A stretch of 64,000 bases of DNA from JBDSSS01 sp963764195 (GTDB lineage Bacteria; Actinomycetota; Actinomycetes; Actinomycetales; Dermatophilaceae): contig CAVXRG010000010.1 in NCBI GenBank assembly GCA_963764195.1, positions 1 through 64,000 of the forward strand, given 5' to 3'. The translations under genes were made by a program, and so were the position numbers. A model generated the notes under the pieces. It was not told where the DNA came from. It did no database searches and was given only the letters and a program-made list of their open reading frames with translations. The first letter of the stretch is position 1. Each line of letters begins with the position of its first letter. Positions 61,376 to 64,000 of the stretch are shown here, in pieces.

Positions 61376-64000
61376 ATGTCGCCGCACACCCGCTTCAGTG
61401 CCCACCCGGAGAGCTCCGGGCTCTACCGGCGCGAGTTCGAGCACGACGCCTGCGGTGTCGCCCTCATCGCGACGATCCGGGGGACGGCCGGGCACGACAT
61501 CGTCGACCACGCGCTGACCGCCCTGCGCAACCTCGACCACCGCGGCGCGACCGGGGCCGACCCGCTCGTCGGCGACGGCGCCGGGATGCTCACCCAGATC
61601 CCCGACGAGCTCTTTCGCGAGACCGTCCCGTTCAAGCTCCCCAACACGGGGGCGTATGCCGCCGGCATCGCCTTCCTGCCCGTCGACGACGCCGAGCGGG
61701 CACAGACCAAGGCGCAGATCGAGCAGATCGCCGTCGCCGAGAACCTCAAGGTCCTCGGCTGGCGCGAGGTGCCCGTCGACCGTGAGCTCGTCGGCCAGGT
61801 GGCCCGCGAGTGCATGCCGGTCTTCGAGCAGCTCTTCGTCGCGAGCTCGATCGGCCGCCAGGTGTCCCTGGGCCTCGACCGGCTCGCCTACTGCCTGCGC
61901 AAGCGGGCCGAGCGCGAGACGGGCGTCTACTTCGCCTCGCTGAGCTCGCGGACGATCGTCTACAAGGGCATGCTCACGACCGGCCAGCTCGAGCCGTTCT
62001 TCGCCGACCTGTCCGACCCGCGCTACACGACCCAGCTCGCCCTCGTGCACTCGCGGTTCTCGACCAACACCTTCCCCTCGTGGCCGCTGGCCCACCCCTA
62101 CCGGCTGATCGCGCACAACGGCGAGATCAACACCGTCAAGGGCAACCGCAACTGGATGCGCGCCCGCGAGAGCCTGCTCACCTCCGACATCATCCCCGGC
62201 GACCTCGACCGGCTCTTCCCCGTCTGCGCGCCCGACGCGTCCGACTCGGCGAGCTTCGACGAGGTGCTCGAGCTGCTCCACCTCGGTGGGCGCTCGCTCC
62301 CGCACGCGGTGCTGATGATGATCCCCGAGGCGTGGGAGAACCACGCGACGATGGACCCGGCCCGCAAGGCGTTCTACGAGTTCCACTCGACCTTCATGGA
62401 GCCGTGGGACGGCCCGGCCAACGTCTGCTTCACCGACGGCACCCTCGTCGGCGCGGTCCTCGACCGCAACGGCCTGCGGCCCGGCCGATACACCGTCACC
62501 GACGACGGTCTCGTCGTGCTCGCCTCCGAGTCCGGCGTCCTCGAGATCGAGCCGGAGCGGATCGTCCAGCGCGGCCGGCTCCAGCCCGGCAAGATGTTCC
62601 TCGTCGACACCGAGCACGGCCGGATCGTCAGCGACGACGAGATCAAGACCCAGCTCGCCGCCGCGAAGCCGTATGCCGAGTGGCTCCACGCCGGTCTCAT
62701 CCGCCTCAAGGACCTGCCCGAGCGCGAGCACATCGTGCACACCGCGGCCTCGGTGGCCCGTCGCCAGCAGACCTTCGGCTACACGACCGAGGACCTGCGC
62801 ATCCTGCTCACCCCGATGGCGAGGTCGGGCGGTGAGGCCCTCGGCTCGATGGGCACCGACACCCCGATCGCCGTCCTGTCGTCGCGGCCCCGGCTGCTCT
62901 TCGACTACTTCACCCAGCTCTTCGCCCAGGTGACCAACCCGCCGCTCGACGCGATCCGCGAGGAGCTCGTCACCTCGCTCGGCACCTTCATGGGCCCCGA
63001 GGGCAACGCCCTGTCCGCATCCCCGGTGCACGCCCGCCAGATCGTGCTCGACTTCCCCGTCCTCGACAACGACGAGCTGGCCAAGATCGTCCACGTCAAC
63101 GCGGACGGCGACCTGCCCGGCTACGCGACGCACGTCGTGCGCGGCCTCTACGAGGTCGGCGGCGGTGCGGCGGCGATGCACGACCGGCTCGAGCAGATCT
63201 TCGCCGAGGTGTCCCACGCGATCCGGCGCGGTGCCCGATTCGTCGTGCTGTCCGACCGCGACTCCGGTCGTGACCTCGCGCCGATCCCGTCGCTGCTGCT
63301 GACCGCCGCGGTCCACCACCACCTCATCCGCGAGAAGACCCGCACCCAGGTCGGCCTCATCGTCGAGGCGGGGGACGTCCGCGAGGTCCACCACGTGGCC
63401 CTGCTCATCGGCTTCGGCGCCGGCGCGGTCAACCCCTACCTCGCGATGGAGACGGTCGAGGACCTCGTCCGCTCCGGCATGATCGAGGGCGTCAGCTCCG
63501 AGCAGGCCGTCAAGAACCTCATCAAGGCGCTCGGCAAGGGCGTGCTCAAGGTGATGTCCAAGATGGGCATCTCCACGGTCGCCTCCTACCGCGGCGCCCA
63601 GGTCTTCGAGGCCATCGGCCTCTCCCAGGAGCTCGTCGACCGCTACTTCGTCGGCACCGTCAGCCAGCTCGGCGGCGTCGGGCTCGACGTCATCGCCCGC
63701 GAGACCGCGGAGCGGCACGCGACGGCATACCCGCCGGAGGGGACCCAGCAGGCGCACCGCGTGCTCGACGTCGGTGGTGAGTACCAGTGGCGCCGTGAGG
63801 GCGAGCCGCACCTCTTCGACCCCGAGACGGTCTTCCGCCTCCAGCACTCGACCCGGCAGCGGCGCTACGACGTCTTCAAGCAGTACACGACCCGCATCGA
63901 CGACCAGACCGAGCGGCTCATGACGCTGCGCGGCCTGATGGGCTTCAAGCCGACCGGGGAGACCGGGCGCCTGCCCGTCCCGATCGAGGAGGTCGAGCCG
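61376..64000 (+). CDS. gltB: Glutamate synthase large subunit (partial)
   Basis: At least 875 codons to the window end, where it is cut off. ATG 61376 has AAGGA eight bases upstream. The glutaminase nucleophile Cys lies in EHDACGVALIATI (about residue 25), with the class II amidotransferase features LALVHSRFSTNTFPSWPLAHPYRLIAHNGEINTVKGN. The central domain and the start of the FMN/synthase part follow (VEAGDVREVHHVALLIGFGAGAVNPYLA). It makes glutamate from 2-oxoglutarate and glutamine; the small subunit gltD would be expected downstream. Confidence 0.96.
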   Translation, partial: MSPHTRFSAHPESSGLYRREFEHDACGVALIATIRGTAGHDIVDHALTALRNLDHRGATGADPLVGDGAGMLTQIPDELFRETVPFKLPNTGAYAAGIAFLPVDDAERAQTKAQIEQIAVAENLKVLGWREVPVDRELVGQVARECMPVFEQLFVASSIGRQVSLGLDRLAYCLRKRAERETGVYFASLSSRTIVYKGMLTTGQLEPFFADLSDPRYTTQLALVHSRFSTNTFPSWPLAHPYRLIAHNGEINTVKGNRNWMRARESLLTSDIIPGDLDRLFPVCAPDASDSASFDEVLELLHLGGRSLPHAVLMMIPEAWENHATMDPARKAFYEFHSTFMEPWDGPANVCFTDGTLVGAVLDRNGLRPGRYTVTDDGLVVLASESGVLEIEPERIVQRGRLQPGKMFLVDTEHGRIVSDDEIKTQLAAAKPYAEWLHAGLIRLKDLPEREHIVHTAASVARRQQTFGYTTEDLRILLTPMARSGGEALGSMGTDTPIAVLSSRPRLLFDYFTQLFAQVTNPPLDAIREELVTSLGTFMGPEGNALSASPVHARQIVLDFPVLDNDELAKIVHVNADGDLPGYATHVVRGLYEVGGGAAAMHDRLEQIFAEVSHAIRRGARFVVLSDRDSGRDLAPIPSLLLTAAVHHHLIREKTRTQVGLIVEAGDVREVHHVALLIGFGAGAVNPYLAMETVEDLVRSGMIEGVSSEQAVKNLIKALGKGVLKVMSKMGISTVASYRGAQVFEAIGLSQELVDRYFVGTVSQLGGVGLDVIARETAERHATAYPPEGTQQAHRVLDVGGEYQWRREGEPHLFDPETVFRLQHSTRQRRYDVFKQYTTRIDDQTERLMTLRGLMGFKPTGETGRLPVPIEEVEP

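Noticed and set aside
61346..63847. An 833-codon open frame antisense to gltB
   Set aside because: It runs exactly opposite to a clearly conserved gltB. Long antisense frames are common in GC-rich coding sequence. Its product is low-complexity, with no recognisable fold.

Overview
The window looks like a chromosomal segment of a high-GC actinomycete. Coding regions are strongly GC-rich, GTG starts are common, and stop/start overlaps are frequent. The right end carries the block hisI-trpE-Trp-associated membrane gene-HGxxPAAW gene-trpC-trpB-trpA-lgt-gltB. That order is what I would expect of an actinobacterium and most resembles Intrasporangiaceae-type genomes (Janibacter/Knoellia/Tetrasphaera-like). 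The family-level placement is inference from gene order and was not tested by a search. No rRNA, tRNA, CRISPR array, phage structural gene or integrase was found.

Layout. 1-5.9 kb: mazEF toxin-antitoxin pair, a frameshifted IS110 element, three accessory genes and an ISL3 remnant. 5.9-6.5 kb: a first, complete hisI together with the first codons of trpE. 6.5-9.2 kb: SDR, CPBP protease and SRPBCC genes on the minus strand. 9.5-14.1 kb: a large MalT/LAL-type LuxR regulator and a coupled three-gene membrane operon. 14.7-17.4 kb: methyltransferase, GrpB-like protein, PLP lyase. 17.5-21.3 kb: AI-2E-like permease, AbrB protein, quinone-reductase-like gene divergent from TetR. 21.3-25.5 kb: serine hydrolase A, DUF3048 protein, BldC-like regulator, small membrane protein. 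25.6-28.6 kb: a two-gene unit encoding an 841-aa multidomain alpha/beta hydrolase and a 134-aa partner. 28.6-31.5 kb: gene remnants mixed with small genes. 31.7-37.1 kb: a LacI-controlled glycoside hydrolase/ABC importer locus. 37.1-44.95 kb: a broken hydrolase, a flavin monooxygenase, an NTPase/GNAT-like/HTH fusion and an ArsR-MFS efflux operon. 45-49.7 kb: IS481 and IS3 remnants, yefM-yoeB and a PIN gene. 49.8-54.1 kb: two PadR regulatory units and serine hydrolase B. 54.2-64 kb: the second hisI and the housekeeping trp-lgt-gltB region.

The strongest structural observation is that hisI and the very start of trpE occur twice, 48.2 kb apart in direct orientation. The two hisI reading frames differ at only 4 of 390 bases. 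The 48 kb between them is all accessory DNA, and the housekeeping trp operon continues only from the right copy. This is what a single-crossover (Campbell-type) integration, or a duplication around an inserted block, would leave. The block could in principle be lost by recombination between the repeats.

Functional groupings. The trp genes are tightly packed with three ATGA overlaps or near-overlaps and should act as one operon for tryptophan synthesis. The LacI/GH/ABC locus should import a sugar oligomer, probably a fructoside, and cleave it in the cytoplasm. Several regulators (TetR, PadR x2, ArsR, LacI, mazE, YefM) sit beside palindromes that look like their own operators.
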